Position numbers and translations under genes: made by a program. 64,000 nucleotides of DNA. Source: Mycobacterium sp. DL. GTDB lineage: Bacteria; Actinomycetota; Actinomycetes; Mycobacteriales; Mycobacteriaceae. The notes under the pieces were generated by a model. It searched no databases, was not told the DNA's origin, and was given only the letters and a program-made list of their open reading frames with translations. The stretch is from the NCBI RefSeq assembly GCF_039729195.1, contig NZ_CP155796.1, positions 4,960,001-5,024,000 on the forward strand, read 5' to 3'. Shown here piece by piece: positions 1 through 9,084 of this stretch; positions within the stretch are counted from its first letter, which is position 1, and each line of letters begins with the position of its first letter.

Positions 1-221
1 GCGACGTAGATGCCCAGCATGACGCCCAGGCCCCAGGCCCAGGCGATGCTGTCGTGATCGCCGATGTCGGCGGCAACAACCTGCGCGACCACGCCCACCC
101 CGAACAGGATGAGGACCATGGTGCCGAAGAACTCGGCCATCATCTCGCCGGCGAGGGAGGGAACTCGTTCCTCCGCGGAGGGCAGGTCGATGGTTGGTTG
201 TTTCTGTGCGTCTGTTGTCAT
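1..221 (-). CDS. glpF: Glycerol uptake facilitator (MIP/aquaporin family), N-terminal part
   Basis: The first 73 codons of an inner-membrane glycerol channel; the gene runs off the left edge. A 22-residue polar leader is followed by LAGEMMAEFFGTMVLILFG, the usual start of helix 1 in MIP proteins (conserved AEFxGT). The NPA pore motifs lie outside the window. ATG at 219-221 is preceded by a GGGGAG ribosome site 6 nt upstream. It is divergent from an IclR regulator and glpK, so the locus holds uptake, control and phosphorylation of glycerol. The family call is firm from the helix and the context; the symbol rests on context. Confidence 0.85.
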   Translation of the reverse strand, partial: MTTDAQKQPTIDLPSAEERVPSLAGEMMAEFFGTMVLILFGVGVVAQVVAADIGDHDSIAWAWGLGVMLGIYV

Positions 222-327
222 TCCGGCTCCCCTGATCGTCTGTGTGATCTGAGTAGTGGTTCGGCTGAGATGTGACCGCGATCTCACCGGACGTTAGCGA
301 TCAGGGTGAGTCCGGCCAATGGCCCGG

Positions 328-344
328 ATTCGGCATGGTCGAAC
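328..344. promoter_or_regulatory. Imperfect palindrome, likely operator of the adjacent IclR regulator
   Basis: ATTCGGCATGGTCGAAC resembles the perfect palindrome centred 24 bp downstream (about 13 of 17 positions). It lies in the glpF/regulator intergenic region. Operator function is inferred. Confidence 0.5.
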
Positions 345-351
345 CGGCGGG

Positions 352-368
352 GTTCGGCAATGCCGAAC
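352..368. promoter_or_regulatory. Perfect 17-bp palindrome, likely operator
   Basis: GTTCGGCA-A-TGCCGAAC is a perfect inverted repeat with one central base, 25 bp before the chosen start of the IclR-type regulator. IclR proteins bind such palindromes next to their own gene, so autoregulation and control of glpF and glpK is the likely role. Confidence 0.6.
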
Positions 369-393
369 GGGTGGGGCGGGTCGGAGATACGCT

Positions 394-1170
394 GTGTCGG
401 TGTCCGTGCCGGTGCAGTCGGTAGAACGAGCGGCCGCGATCATCCGTGTGCTGGCAGCCGAACCGGAACCCCTGACCCTCGCGCGCGTCGCCGAGGCCGT
501 CGGACTGGCCAAGGGGACAACCCACGGCCTGTTGAAGACTCTGCTGGCCGTGGGTTTCGCCGAACAGGAAGCCGGTACCGCCCGCTACCGGATCGCGCCA
601 CTGTTGTTTCGGCTCGGGACGAGTCGGATCGACCTCAATCTGCTTCGGTCCCGCGCGATCAACTGGACCGACGCTCTTGCCGCTCGATCGGGGGAGGCAA
701 CCCAGGTGGCGGCGTTCCGCGACGGTCACGTCGTGACGGTGCACCGCATCGTTCCGCCGAACGCAACCGAAAAATCCCTCGGTGGTGGACCCGAAACACC
801 GTTGCACGCCTCCGCGGTGGGAAAGATTCTGCTGGCACACGATGTTGGGGCGTATCGCAGCATCGACAGCGTCGTGCTCGACGGCTTGACCTTCCACACG
901 ATCACCAACAAGGCCCGGCTGGACATGGAACTGGCAGGCGTGCGGGACGAGGGCTGGGCCGGTGAGGTCGAAGAATGTGAACCCGAGATCGCCACGCTGG
1001 CTGCCCCGATCCGCAACCAGCACGGATCGGTCGTGGCCGCGGTCGGCGTCGGCGGCCATCTCGACCGGATCTGTGACCCGCGTGGCCGACCACGCCAGGC
1101 GCTGGTCACGCTGGTCGTGCGCACAGGCCGGTCCATCTCCCGTGAGCTCGGGCACGGGAGGAGTCAGTGA
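394..1170 (+). CDS. IclR-family regulator of glycerol use (GylR-like)
   Basis: 258-residue regulator. The N-terminal winged helix (about residues 8-65) contains the recognition stretch LARVAEAVGLAKGTTHGLLK, followed by an IclR effector-binding domain (VVTVHRIV, then LHASAVGKILLAH). GTG at 394 is chosen over upstream starts because GGAG lies 7 nt before it and the length then fits the family; 400 and 406 are alternative GTGs. It overlaps glpK by 4 bp (GTGA). In Streptomyces the IclR-type GylR controls the glycerol operon, which fits this position. Two palindromes at 328-368 are candidate operators. Confidence 0.85.
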   Translation: MSVSVPVQSVERAAAIIRVLAAEPEPLTLARVAEAVGLAKGTTHGLLKTLLAVGFAEQEAGTARYRIAPLLFRLGTSRIDLNLLRSRAINWTDALAARSGEATQVAAFRDGHVVTVHRIVPPNATEKSLGGGPETPLHASAVGKILLAHDVGAYRSIDSVVLDGLTFHTITNKARLDMELAGVRDEGWAGEVEECEPEIATLAAPIRNQHGSVVAAVGVGGHLDRICDPRGRPRQALVTLVVRTGRSISRELGHGRSQ

Positions 1171-2675
1171 CCGAGTACTACGTCGCCGCGCTGGACCAGG
1201 GGACGACGTCGAGCAGGTGCATGGTGTTCGACCGGCATGGCCATATGGTTTCCATTGCCCAGCGCGCTCACCAGCAGTTCTTTCCCGGTCCGGGGCATGT
1301 CGAACATGACGCCGAACAGATCTGGCAAACGATCCGCTCGATCATCCCGGAGGCGCTCGCCGACGCCGGTATCGGCGCTGACCAGATCATCGGGCTGGGA
1401 ATCACCAATCAGCGCGAAACCACAGTCGTCTGGGACCGCCACACGGGACGGCCGGTGCACCGCGCCATCGTCTGGCAGGACATGCGCACCGTGGACATCA
1501 TCACCAGGATCGCCCGCGACTTCGACGCATCCGATATCACTGCCCGTACCGGTCTGCCACTGTCCACCTATTTCTCCGGACCGCGGATGCGCTGGCTGTT
1601 CGACCAGGATTCCAGCCTTCGTCCGAGAGCTGAGCGTGGCGACATCCTTTTCGGCACGATCGACAGCTGGCTGCTGTGGAACCTGACCGGAGGAGTGGAC
1701 GGCGGCGTGCACGCCACCGACGTCACCAATGCGAGCCGGACTCTGCTGATGAACCTGCAGACACTCGACTGGGATGACGAACTGTTAGCGATCTTCGACA
1801 TTCCCCTTCAGATGTTGCCGCAGATCAGACCAACCCTGGCCCACTTCGGCGCCACCCGGGATCCCATCGAAGGCATCGAGGTGACCGCGCTGATCGGCGA
1901 CCAGCAGGCGGCGCTGTTCGGACAGACTGCCTTCGACGCAGGTGCGGCGAAGTGCACTTTCGGCACCGGGAGCTTTCTGCTTCTCAACACTGGTGCCGAC
2001 ATCGTCTCGTCGAGCCACGGGTTGATCAGCACGGTCGCCTATGCGATCGAGGGCGAGTCGCCGGTCTACGCGCTCGAAGGGTCCATCGCGGTAGCAGGTG
2101 CTCTCGTGGACTGGTGCCGTACCACCCTGGGTTTCATCGACGCCTCTCCCGAGATCGAGACCGTCGCGAACACCGTCGCCGACAACGGCGGCTGCTATAT
2201 CGTGCCCGCCTTCTCCGGACTTCTTGCGCCGTACTGGGATCACGCGGCGCAAGGGATCGTTGTGGGTCTCACCGGTTACACGAGTCGGGGTCACCTTGCC
2301 CGGGCGATCCTCGAGGCTGTCGCATTCCAGGTGTGCGACGTCGTCGACGCAATGGACTCCGATGCCGGTCTGTCGACCCGATCGCTCGCTGTCGACGGTG
2401 GAATGACTTCCAACAACCTGCTCATGCAGACGGTGGCGGACCTTCTCGGGGTGCCCGTGGTGCGTCCGATGATGACCGAGACGGTGGCGCTCGGCGCTGC
2501 CTATGCCGCTGGCCTCAGCGCCGGGTACTGGCCGGACAAAGCGGTGCTGCGGCGGAACTGGCAGCGCGCCGCCGAGTGGTTGCCGGCGATGGAGGATTCA
2601 CGGCGTGAGGCCGAACGTGCCCGCTGGTTCGAGGCTGTGCAACTCGCATCGGAATGGGGTCGGGCAAGACGATGA
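1167..2675 (+). CDS. glpK: Glycerol kinase
   Basis: ATP-dependent phosphorylation of glycerol to sn-glycerol 3-phosphate in the cytoplasm. 502 residues, full length for the FGGY kinase family. Phosphate-binding DQGTTSSR lies at residues 10-17, GLGITNQRETT near 75, and the C-terminal DGGMTSNN signature near 410. GTG at 1167 overlaps the regulator stop by 4 bp, with GGGAGGAG just upstream, so the two genes are probably one transcript. It ends 6 bp before the converging GPP34 gene. Confidence 0.97.
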   Translation: MTEYYVAALDQGTTSSRCMVFDRHGHMVSIAQRAHQQFFPGPGHVEHDAEQIWQTIRSIIPEALADAGIGADQIIGLGITNQRETTVVWDRHTGRPVHRAIVWQDMRTVDIITRIARDFDASDITARTGLPLSTYFSGPRMRWLFDQDSSLRPRAERGDILFGTIDSWLLWNLTGGVDGGVHATDVTNASRTLLMNLQTLDWDDELLAIFDIPLQMLPQIRPTLAHFGATRDPIEGIEVTALIGDQQAALFGQTAFDAGAAKCTFGTGSFLLLNTGADIVSSSHGLISTVAYAIEGESPVYALEGSIAVAGALVDWCRTTLGFIDASPEIETVANTVADNGGCYIVPAFSGLLAPYWDHAAQGIVVGLTGYTSRGHLARAILEAVAFQVCDVVDAMDSDAGLSTRSLAVDGGMTSNNLLMQTVADLLGVPVVRPMMTETVALGAAYAAGLSAGYWPDKAVLRRNWQRAAEWLPAMEDSRREAERARWFEAVQLASEWGRARR

Positions 2676-2681
2676 CCGGCA

Positions 2682-3359
2682 TCACGACCTTACGAGTTCG
2701 GCCAGGGCCTGGCGGACCGCGGCCGCGGTGACCGCGAGGTTCACCTCGGGCAGTGCCGTCGGTGACTCGTCGACCCAACTGCCGCTGGCGATTTCGCCGG
2801 CGCGGGCGTGCACCCAGCGCCACCCGCGGTCGTTGAGACTGAGCAGCGCACCGAGTCCGTCCGCAGCGTGCAGGACGGTGATGATGGCAGCCGTCGACGG
2901 GGCCGGCGGCGTCCGGTCGAACAGCGCGGACAGCAGCGCTGCGCGTGCCGGCCCGGCGCGATCCCGACTGGTCAACGGAAAAGTCGACGTGCGGTTGAAC
3001 CGCTTGCCCGACAACGTGCTTCGACGAACCTGCCCGGTCTGCTCCAGGTGCGCGACCAGTCGGCCCTGGGTGTGCTTCGTGAGCTTCTTGATCGCCGCAC
3101 CCGGCTTCAGCGGCCGCGCCTGCAGCAACTCGAAGGCGGGTCCGGTGACAGGGTCGGTGAACCCCGGGGCGTTCAGCGCCACCAACCGTCCCGGCGGAAC
3201 CGATTCGCCCTGGACCGCCGGACGGATACGGCATGCGTGCGCAAGGTCGAGCAGGGTGGCCGCGGCGAGCACGTGCTCTCGACGCGGACTGTCCAGCCCG
3301 GGTGAAGCGGCTGCGTTGTCGACGAGCAGCAGGAACAAGTCCTCGGCGATCTGCGCCAT
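2682..3359 (-). CDS. GPP34 (GOLPH3/VPS74-like) family protein
   Basis: 225-residue all-helical protein of the GPP34 family, which in eukaryotes binds phosphoinositides at the Golgi; actinobacteria carry many copies of unknown role. The start MAQIAEDLFLLLVDN is the typical family N-terminus, so ATG 3357-3359 is preferred to the upstream GTG at 3399-3401. The middle contains KKLTKHTQGRLVAHLEQTG, matching the helical repeat region. It lies just downstream of greA on the same strand but with no obvious functional tie. Membrane-lipid association is family inference. Confidence 0.8.
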   Translation of the reverse strand: MAQIAEDLFLLLVDNAAASPGLDSPRREHVLAAATLLDLAHACRIRPAVQGESVPPGRLVALNAPGFTDPVTGPAFELLQARPLKPGAAIKKLTKHTQGRLVAHLEQTGQVRRSTLSGKRFNRTSTFPLTSRDRAGPARAALLSALFDRTPPAPSTAAIITVLHAADGLGALLSLNDRGWRWVHARAGEIASGSWVDESPTALPEVNLAVTAAAVRQALAELVRS

Positions 3360-3406
3360 GGGCTGGAGGGTATCCCGGGCGCTCAGAACCTGGTGGGGCA
3401 CACCGG

Positions 3407-3901
3407 TCAGGAGTGGTAGGGCTCCGCGCTGACGAGTGTCACCGTGACGGTGTTGCCGTTGGGGATCCGATAGGTGCGAACGTCGCCGACCTTGGCGTCG
3501 ATCAGGGCCTCGCCCAGCGGCGACTTCGGTGAGTAGACCTCGAGCTTGCCGTCGCTGACGCCCTGCTCGCGGGTGGCGATCAGGAACGTCTCGGTCTCGT
3601 TCTCGTCCTCGCCGTAGTAGACCTTGACCACCGAGCCGGGAAGCGCCACGCCGGACTGCTTGGGTGCCTCGCCCACCTTGGCGTTGTTGAGCAGTTCCTG
3701 CAGCTGACGGATCCGGGCCTCTTCCTGGCCCTGCTGCTCGCGGGCGGCGTGGTAGCCGCCGTTCTCCCGCAGATCGCCTTCTTCGCGGCGGTCGTTGATC
3801 TCTGCGGCGATGATCGGCCGGTGGGCGATCAGCTGGTCGAGCTCCGCCTTCAGCCGGTCGTAGGCCTCCTCGGTCAACCAGGTGACCTGAGTGTCGGTCA
3901 T
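3407..3901 (-). CDS. greA: Transcription elongation factor GreA
   Basis: Rescues backtracked RNA polymerase by stimulating cleavage of the transcript 3' end. 164 residues, standard length. The N-terminal coiled coil carries the conserved [20 protein letters not shown] block with the acidic tip residues; the C-terminal FKBP-like domain has [14 protein letters not shown]. Start ATG 3899-3901. Orthologous in kind and position to Rv1080c. The 229 bp upstream contain an inverted repeat (3976-4035) that may be part of its promoter control. Confidence 0.97.
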   Translation of the reverse strand: MTDTQVTWLTEEAYDRLKAELDQLIAHRPIIAAEINDRREEGDLRENGGYHAAREQQGQEEARIRQLQELLNNAKVGEAPKQSGVALPGSVVKVYYGEDENETETFLIATREQGVSDGKLEVYSPKSPLGEALIDAKVGDVRTYRIPNGNTVTVTLVSAEPYHS

Positions 3902-3975
3902 GTCGTCGCGCTCCTGTCGTCGTTGCTTCCGCGCTTGCCGCTGAGAAGTTCTGACACGGCGCCGGTAGTCGTCCT

Positions 3976-4035
3976 CCGTGTATTACCGCGATCGCAGACG
4001 CTCAATCCGGCGCGCCCAAATGCAGCAATACACGG
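3976..4035. promoter_or_regulatory. Spaced inverted repeat in the greA upstream region
   Basis: CCGTGTATT (3976-3984) and its exact complement AATACACGG (4027-4035) flank 42 nt. A further ACCGTGTAT occurs near 4047. The only gene-free stretch nearby (3902-4130) is AT-richer than its surroundings, fitting a promoter for greA. No protein is proposed to bind here. Confidence 0.3.
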
Positions 4036-4130
4036 CCCCAGCAGGAACCGTGTATCGCTCCATGATAGCACCGGACGGATACCCGGTTTTCATGATTTGG
4101 GCGTTGAACGTTTGTTGTGCGGCCGCGCCG

Positions 4131-4565
4131 CTACCCGCCCACCAGATACGGCGGCACGTCGCTCCCGCAGCCGTAGACGTCACCGACCGCGGGCGGTCTG
4201 CTCGACGTCACCAAGGCTGTCACCTGCACCGTCGCCGCCGTCGACGGTGTCACCAGGACCTCGCGCCTTCCGGTTTCGATGCCCTCGTAGGAGCGGGCCC
4301 GAATGATGCACACCACGGGCTGGGACGGATCGTCCCGGGTGACGCTGACCGTCACCTCCACGGTGTTGCCATCGACGATCCGGTAACCGGCCACTTCACC
4401 CTTGACGTCGCCGGCGCCGAATCGCACGAAGGCCACCGCGGCGATCGCCACGCCGGTGATGACCACCAGCACGGTGAAGCCGATGGCGATCCAGCGCCGC
4501 GTACGCCGGGGCAGCTGCTGCCGTCCGTAACGGGCGGTGGGACGCTCGATCATCTCGTTTTGCAT
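4131..4565 (-). CDS. DUF4307 membrane protein (Rv1081c-like)
   Basis: 144-residue single-pass protein. A basic N-terminus (RYGRQQLPRRTRRW) is followed by one membrane helix (about residues 30-51) and an extracytoplasmic beta-rich domain with two cysteines (VVCIIRA and VYGCGSD). DUF4307 proteins sit beside mca in many mycolic-acid bacteria; function unknown. Start is uncertain between ATG 4563-4565 and ATG 4551-4553; neither has a strong ribosome site. Divergent from mca. Confidence 0.8.
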   Translation of the reverse strand: MQNEMIERPTARYGRQQLPRRTRRWIAIGFTVLVVITGVAIAAVAFVRFGAGDVKGEVAGYRIVDGNTVEVTVSVTRDDPSQPVVCIIRARSYEGIETGRREVLVTPSTAATVQVTALVTSSRPPAVGDVYGCGSDVPPYLVGG

Positions 4566-4683
4566 GCCCGTCGGTCGAATGGGTGTACTAGGACTGGAAC
4601 TATAGGGCCAGAGGTTGTGGTTGAACTCAGGCGTGAGTGTCAGCGTGAGTGTCCGTGCAGGTGAGCAGCTAAGAGGGAAAAGG

Positions 4684-5556
4684 TTGAGCGAACTGCGGTT
4701 GATGGCCGTACACGCCCACCCGGACGATGAGTCCAGCAAGGGTGCGGCGACCATGGCGCGCTACGCCGACGAGGGCGCGCGCGTCATGGTGGTGACCCTC
4801 ACCGGTGGCGAGCGCGGCGACATCCTCAATCCGGCGATGGACCTGCCCGATGTGCACGGCCGGATGACGGAGATCCGTCGAGACGAGATGGCCAGGGCCG
4901 CGGAGATCCTCGGGGTCGAGCACCACTGGCTGGGTTTCGTCGACTCCGGGCTGCCCGAAGGTGATCCACTGCCCCCGCTGCCGGAGGGCTGCTTCGCGCT
5001 CGAACCGCTGGAGATCCCCACCGAGGCGCTGGTGCGGGTGATCCGTGACTTCAAACCCCACGTGATGACCACCTACGACGAGAACGGCGGATATCCGCAC
5101 CCTGACCACATCCGCTGCCATCAGGTGTCCGTCGCCGCCTACGAAGCGGCCGCCGATCACCACCTGTTCCCTGACGCCGGCGAACCGTGGAACGTGCACA
5201 AGCTGTACTACAACCACGGGTTCCTGCGGCAACGCATGCAGGTGCTGCAGGACGAGTTCGCCAAGCACGGCCAGGAGGGCCCGTTCGCGAAGTGGCTGGA
5301 GAAGTGGGATCCCGACGACGATCTGCTGGCCAAGCGGGTGACCACCCGGATCGAATGTTCGAAGTATTTCGCCCAGCGTGATGAGGCACTGCTCGCGCAC
5401 GCCACCCAGATCGATCCGAACAGCTTCTTCTTCAGCACGCCCATCGAGTGGCAGCAGCGTCTCTGGTCGACGGAGGAGTACGAGTTGGCGCGGTCGCGGG
5501 TCCCGGTGCGACTGCCCGAGACCGACCTGTTCGCCGGAATCGAGGGACGCGGGTGA
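4684..5556 (+). CDS. mca: Mycothiol S-conjugate amidase
   Basis: Zinc amidase that splits mycothiol-toxin conjugates into a mercapturic acid and GlcN-Ins, a detoxification step specific to actinobacteria. 290 residues. The zinc motif AHPDDES is at 11-17 and the third ligand region HPDHIRCH is present. TTG 4684 is chosen because the protein then starts [15 protein letters not shown] as in the M. tuberculosis enzyme, and GAGGGA precedes it. The next gene overlaps its stop by 4 bp, suggesting co-transcription through 7851. Confidence 0.95.
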   Translation: MSELRLMAVHAHPDDESSKGAATMARYADEGARVMVVTLTGGERGDILNPAMDLPDVHGRMTEIRRDEMARAAEILGVEHHWLGFVDSGLPEGDPLPPLPEGCFALEPLEIPTEALVRVIRDFKPHVMTTYDENGGYPHPDHIRCHQVSVAAYEAAADHHLFPDAGEPWNVHKLYYNHGFLRQRMQVLQDEFAKHGQEGPFAKWLEKWDPDDDLLAKRVTTRIECSKYFAQRDEALLAHATQIDPNSFFFSTPIEWQQRLWSTEEYELARSRVPVRLPETDLFAGIEGRG

Positions 5557-5855
5557 GCAGTGTGATGACGTTCGGCATCGAAGTGATGAGCGGGGTGCTG
5601 GCTCAGGACGGTCCGCAGCAGACCGGTCCCGACTTCGGCAAGGCCAGCCCGTTCGGCCTGATCGTGATCGTGTTTCTGCTGATCGCGGTGTTCCTGCTGG
5701 TGTGGTCGATGAACCGGCACCTGCGGCGGTTGCCGGAGTCGTTCGACCGGGACAATCCCGAACCGGACCAGGCCGTCGACGACGGCACCATCGGAATCGA
5801 CACCGACCTCACCACCGAGAACCCCGCCGACGGGACGAAACGTGAGCCGGGCTGA
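5553..5855 (+). CDS. Small single-pass membrane protein (Rv1083-like)
   Basis: About 100 residues: a short leader, one hydrophobic helix ([20 protein letters not shown]), a basic patch (NRHLRRL) and an acidic disordered tail. No known domain. GTG 5553 gives a 4-bp overlap with the mca stop; internal starts at 5562 or 5565 are also possible. The 3' end overlaps the following thioredoxin-fold gene by 14 bp. Conserved gene order next to mca is the main evidence that it is real. Confidence 0.75.
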   Translation: MSSVMTFGIEVMSGVLAQDGPQQTGPDFGKASPFGLIVIVFLLIAVFLLVWSMNRHLRRLPESFDRDNPEPDQAVDDGTIGIDTDLTTENPADGTKREPG

Positions 5856-7851
5856 CGCCCCGCTGAACACCCTCGCTACGGCGACGAGTCCCTACCTGCG
5901 TCAACATGCCGACAACCCGGTGCACTGGAAGCAGTGGACCGCTGAGGCGCTGGACCTGGCGGCGCAGCGCGATGTGCCGATCCTGCTGTCGATCGGGTAC
6001 GCGGCGTGTCACTGGTGTCACGTCATGGCACACGAGTCCTTCGACGACGGTGAGGTCGCCGAGGTGATGAATTCGGACTTCGTCTGCATCAAGGTCGACC
6101 GCGAGGAGCGTCCCGATCTGGACGCGGTCTACATGAACGCGACGGTGGCGTTGACCGGGCAGGGCGGCTGGCCGATGACCTGCTTCCTGACCCCCGACGG
6201 CCGCCCGTTCTTCTGCGGCACCTACTACCCGAAGCCGAGCTTTCTGGAACTGCTCGCCGCGGTGACCGAGACGTGGCGGACCCGACGTGCCGAGGTCGAG
6301 GACACCTCCGACCGGATCGCCGATGAGCTCCGGTCGATGGCCGCGGGTCTGCCCGGAGGCGGTCCGCCGGTGGCGCCGACGGTGTGCGACGACGCGGTCG
6401 CGGCCGTACTGCGCGACGAGGACGTCGCCAACGGCGGCTTCGGCCGTGCGCCGAAGTTCCCGCCGTCGGCTCTGCTGGAGGCGCTGTTGCGCAACCACGA
6501 GCGCACCGGTTCCGGCGCGCCCCTGGCGGCGGTCGTGCGGGCGACGGAGGCGATGGCGCGCGGCGGCCTCCACGACCAGCTCGCCGGAGGGTTCGCCCGC
6601 TACAGCGTCGACGAATCCTGGGTGGTGCCGCACTTCGAGAAGATGCTCTACGACAACGCCCAGCTGTTGCGGGTCTACGCACACCGGGCCCGATCCACCG
6701 GGGATCCGTTGGCGATGACGATCGCCGACGCGACCGCGAGGTTCATGCTCGATGAGCTGCGCAGCGACGGAATGTTCGTGTCGTCCCTGGACGCCGACGC
6801 CGCAGGGGTGGAGGGCTCGACCTACGTCTGGACACCCGGACAGCTGACAGACGTGCTCGGTGAGACCGACGGGCGTTGGGCCGCAGAGCTATTCGAGGTG
6901 ACGGTCGAGGGCACGTTCGAGGACGGGGCATCGGTGCTGCAGCTGCGCGGCGACCCGGATGACGTCACACGGTTCGACCGGGTGCGCACCGCTCTACTGG
7001 AATCGCGGTCGCGTCGGCCGCAGCCCGCGCGCGACGACAAGGTCGTCGCTGCGTGGAACGGGTTGGCCGTGACCGCGCTCGCCGAAGCCGCAGTCGGGCT
7101 CGGGCGTCGTGAATTGCTCAGCGCAGCAACACATTGTGCGCGCCGCATCCTCGACCTCCACGTGGTGAACGGTCGACTCAGGCGTTCCAGCCTCGGTGGC
7201 GAGGTCGGGGACAGCGTGGCGATCCTGGAAGACCACGCGGCGCTGGCGACCGGACTGCTGACCCTGCACCAGGCGACGGGCGAGCAGGCGTGGCTCGACG
7301 ACGCGATGATGCTGCTCGATCTGGCGCTGGACCATTTCGCCGATCCGGACCGGGACGGACGCTGGTACGACGTCGCCGACGACGCTGAACAGTTGGTGAT
7401 GCGTCCCGCCGATCCGCTCGACGGTGCGACCCCGTCTGGAGCATCGCTGATCGCCGAAGCGCTCCAGCTGGCAGCACATCTGGCCCCGGCGGACCGTGCG
7501 CAGCGGTACGCCGCCGCCGCCGAGTCGACACTGGCCTACGCGACGGTGCTGCTCGCCCGGGCGCCACGCGCGAGTGGGCACTGGCTGGCGGTCGCCGAAG
7601 CCGCGGTGCGCGGCCCGATCCAGGTTGCGGTCGCGTGTGATCCGGCGTCGTCTGAGCTTCTCGACGCCGCGCGCAGGCTGGCGCCGGGCGGGGCGGTGGT
7701 GGTCGGCGGCCCGCAGAATTCCTCCGAGCTGCTGATCGACCGGCCGCGGGTGGGTGGGTCCGACGCGGCGTACGTGTGCCGTGGCAGGACCTGCGACATG
7801 CCCGTCACGACCGTCGAGGATCTTGCTGCCGCGCTCGGGCGCCCCGTGTAG
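5842..7851 (+). CDS. YyaL/SPATA20-type thioredoxin-fold protein (Rv1084-like)
   Basis: 669 residues. The N-terminal thioredoxin-like domain (DUF255) contains AACHWCHVMAHESF with a CHWC pair near residue 57, then QGGWPMTCFLTPDG. The rest is an alpha/alpha-barrel like N-acylglucosamine 2-epimerases (RAPKFPPSALLEAL, HFEKMLYDNAQLL). The function of the family is not settled; a thiol-redox or sugar role has been suggested. GTG 5842 overlaps the preceding gene. Coupling to mca makes a link to thiol metabolism plausible but unproven. Confidence 0.9.
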   Translation: MSRADAPLNTLATATSPYLRQHADNPVHWKQWTAEALDLAAQRDVPILLSIGYAACHWCHVMAHESFDDGEVAEVMNSDFVCIKVDREERPDLDAVYMNATVALTGQGGWPMTCFLTPDGRPFFCGTYYPKPSFLELLAAVTETWRTRRAEVEDTSDRIADELRSMAAGLPGGGPPVAPTVCDDAVAAVLRDEDVANGGFGRAPKFPPSALLEALLRNHERTGSGAPLAAVVRATEAMARGGLHDQLAGGFARYSVDESWVVPHFEKMLYDNAQLLRVYAHRARSTGDPLAMTIADATARFMLDELRSDGMFVSSLDADAAGVEGSTYVWTPGQLTDVLGETDGRWAAELFEVTVEGTFEDGASVLQLRGDPDDVTRFDRVRTALLESRSRRPQPARDDKVVAAWNGLAVTALAEAAVGLGRRELLSAATHCARRILDLHVVNGRLRRSSLGGEVGDSVAILEDHAALATGLLTLHQATGEQAWLDDAMMLLDLALDHFADPDRDGRWYDVADDAEQLVMRPADPLDGATPSGASLIAEALQLAAHLAPADRAQRYAAAAESTLAYATVLLARAPRASGHWLAVAEAAVRGPIQVAVACDPASSELLDAARRLAPGGAVVVGGPQNSSELLIDRPRVGGSDAAYVCRGRTCDMPVTTVEDLAAALGRPV

Positions 7852-7861
7852 CGTCCCGCAC

Positions 7862-8230
7862 ATGAGTTTCGAGCCGGATGTGTTGCAGGGTTTCGTCCAG
7901 CGGTACCTCGACACCGTGTCCAGTGGCACCGCTGACGAGGTAGCTGCGCTCTACGCCGAAGACGCCACCCTCGAAGATCCCGTGGGCGGCGGCGAGGTCC
8001 ACATCGGGCGGAAGGCCATCGCCGGGTTCTACTCGGGTATGGGTGGCACGGAGATCAAGACCGAACTGCTGAGCTTCCGCGCAGGCGGACACGAGGCGGC
8101 CTTCGCCTTCGCCATCACCGTGGGCGGGGCGATGCGCATCGAGCCCATCGAGGTGATGGCGTTCGACGGCGACGGCAAGATCACGTCGATGAAGGCCTAC
8201 TGGGGTCCGCAGAACATCACCCAGCTGTAG
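7862..8230 (+). CDS. Ketosteroid delta-5 isomerase-like protein (NTF2 fold)
   Basis: 122 residues, close to the 125 of Comamonas ketosteroid isomerase, and alignable along its length: VQRY with Tyr15 (catalytic Tyr14), EDATLEDPVG with Asp39 (general base Asp38). The third catalytic residue, Asp99 in PIDHF, is Glu97 here (PIEVM). Steroid substrates are plausible in a mycobacterium but the NTF2 fold is shared by many enzymes. ATG 7862-7864. It starts 10 bp after the preceding gene. Confidence 0.75.
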   Translation: MSFEPDVLQGFVQRYLDTVSSGTADEVAALYAEDATLEDPVGGGEVHIGRKAIAGFYSGMGGTEIKTELLSFRAGGHEAAFAFAITVGGAMRIEPIEVMAFDGDGKITSMKAYWGPQNITQL

Positions 8231-8282
8231 CGAATCGGGCGCGCTGACCGCCCCGCAGCGTCGTGTGCCGCGCGGAAATCAC

Positions 8283-9029
8283 TCAGAAGACGGCGAACCA
8301 CATCGCGACGTAGTGGCAGATCGCCGCGACCGCCGTGCACGCGTGGAAGAACTCGTGGTGGCCGAACGTCGTCGGCCATGGGTTCGGCCATTTCAGCGCG
8401 TAGAGCACGCCGCCGACGCTGTACAGCGCACCGCCGACGATCAGGAGCACCACCGCCGCGACGCCTGCGCCGTGGGTGATCGGACCGATGAACCAGGCCG
8501 CCACCCAGCCCAGCAGGATGTAGAGCGGCACCCCGAGCCAGCGCGGCGCCGACGGCCACAGCATCTTCAGTGCGACGCCGGCCGTCGCACCGCCCCAGAC
8601 GATCCAGAACAGCGTCATGCCGCTGCTCTCGGGTAACGCGAGAAGGGCGAACGGGGTGTAACTGCCCGCGATGAACACGAAGATCATCGAGTGGTCGGCA
8701 CGCTTCATCCAGGTGCGCGCGGTGGCCGACTTCCAGGTGACCCGGTGGTAGGTGCCGCTGACGGCGAACATCGCGACGATGGTCAGGGTGTAGATCAGCG
8801 TGGCGATGCCAGCGCGCGTCGACACCTGAGACCACGACACCGCCACCAGCGCAGTGCCTGCGATGGCTGCCACCCCGGCCGAATACACGTGGATCCAGCC
8901 CCGGGCGCGTGGCTTGCCCAGGAACTGCGCGACGCCGTCGGCGACGGCTTCGGGGAAGTCCTCAGGTCCGCTTCGCGAGCTTTCGCGGTCGGGATCAGCG
9001 GTATCGACAGGATCACGAAACGAGGCCAC
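8283..9029 (-). CDS. Hemolysin III / YqfA family membrane protein (Rv1085c-like)
   Basis: 248-residue seven-helix protein of the PAQR/hemolysin III superfamily. Conserved residues include SGTYHRV and H in [18 protein letters not shown] and the C-terminal [14 protein letters not shown], which together form the putative metal site. GTG 9027-9029 is chosen because GGAGGTGAC precedes it directly. The biochemical role in bacteria is unknown. Divergent from the prenyl synthase gene. Confidence 0.92.
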   Translation of the reverse strand: MASFRDPVDTADPDRESSRSGPEDFPEAVADGVAQFLGKPRARGWIHVYSAGVAAIAGTALVAVSWSQVSTRAGIATLIYTLTIVAMFAVSGTYHRVTWKSATARTWMKRADHSMIFVFIAGSYTPFALLALPESSGMTLFWIVWGGATAGVALKMLWPSAPRWLGVPLYILLGWVAAWFIGPITHGAGVAAVVLLIVGGALYSVGGVLYALKWPNPWPTTFGHHEFFHACTAVAAICHYVAMWFAVF

Positions 9030-9084
9030 GTCACCTCCACTGAGTTGCGTAGGGTTTCCTCGCGTCACAGTAGTCTGGACCATC

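Noticed and set aside
301..1155. Minus-strand 284-codon ORF opposite the IclR regulator
   Set aside because: Antisense mirror frame with no domain; the plus-strand gene has clear HTH and IclR motifs.
8854..9084. Upstream in-frame extension of the prenyl synthase
   Set aside because: It overlaps the hemolysin III gene antisense; the family start is at GTG 9085.
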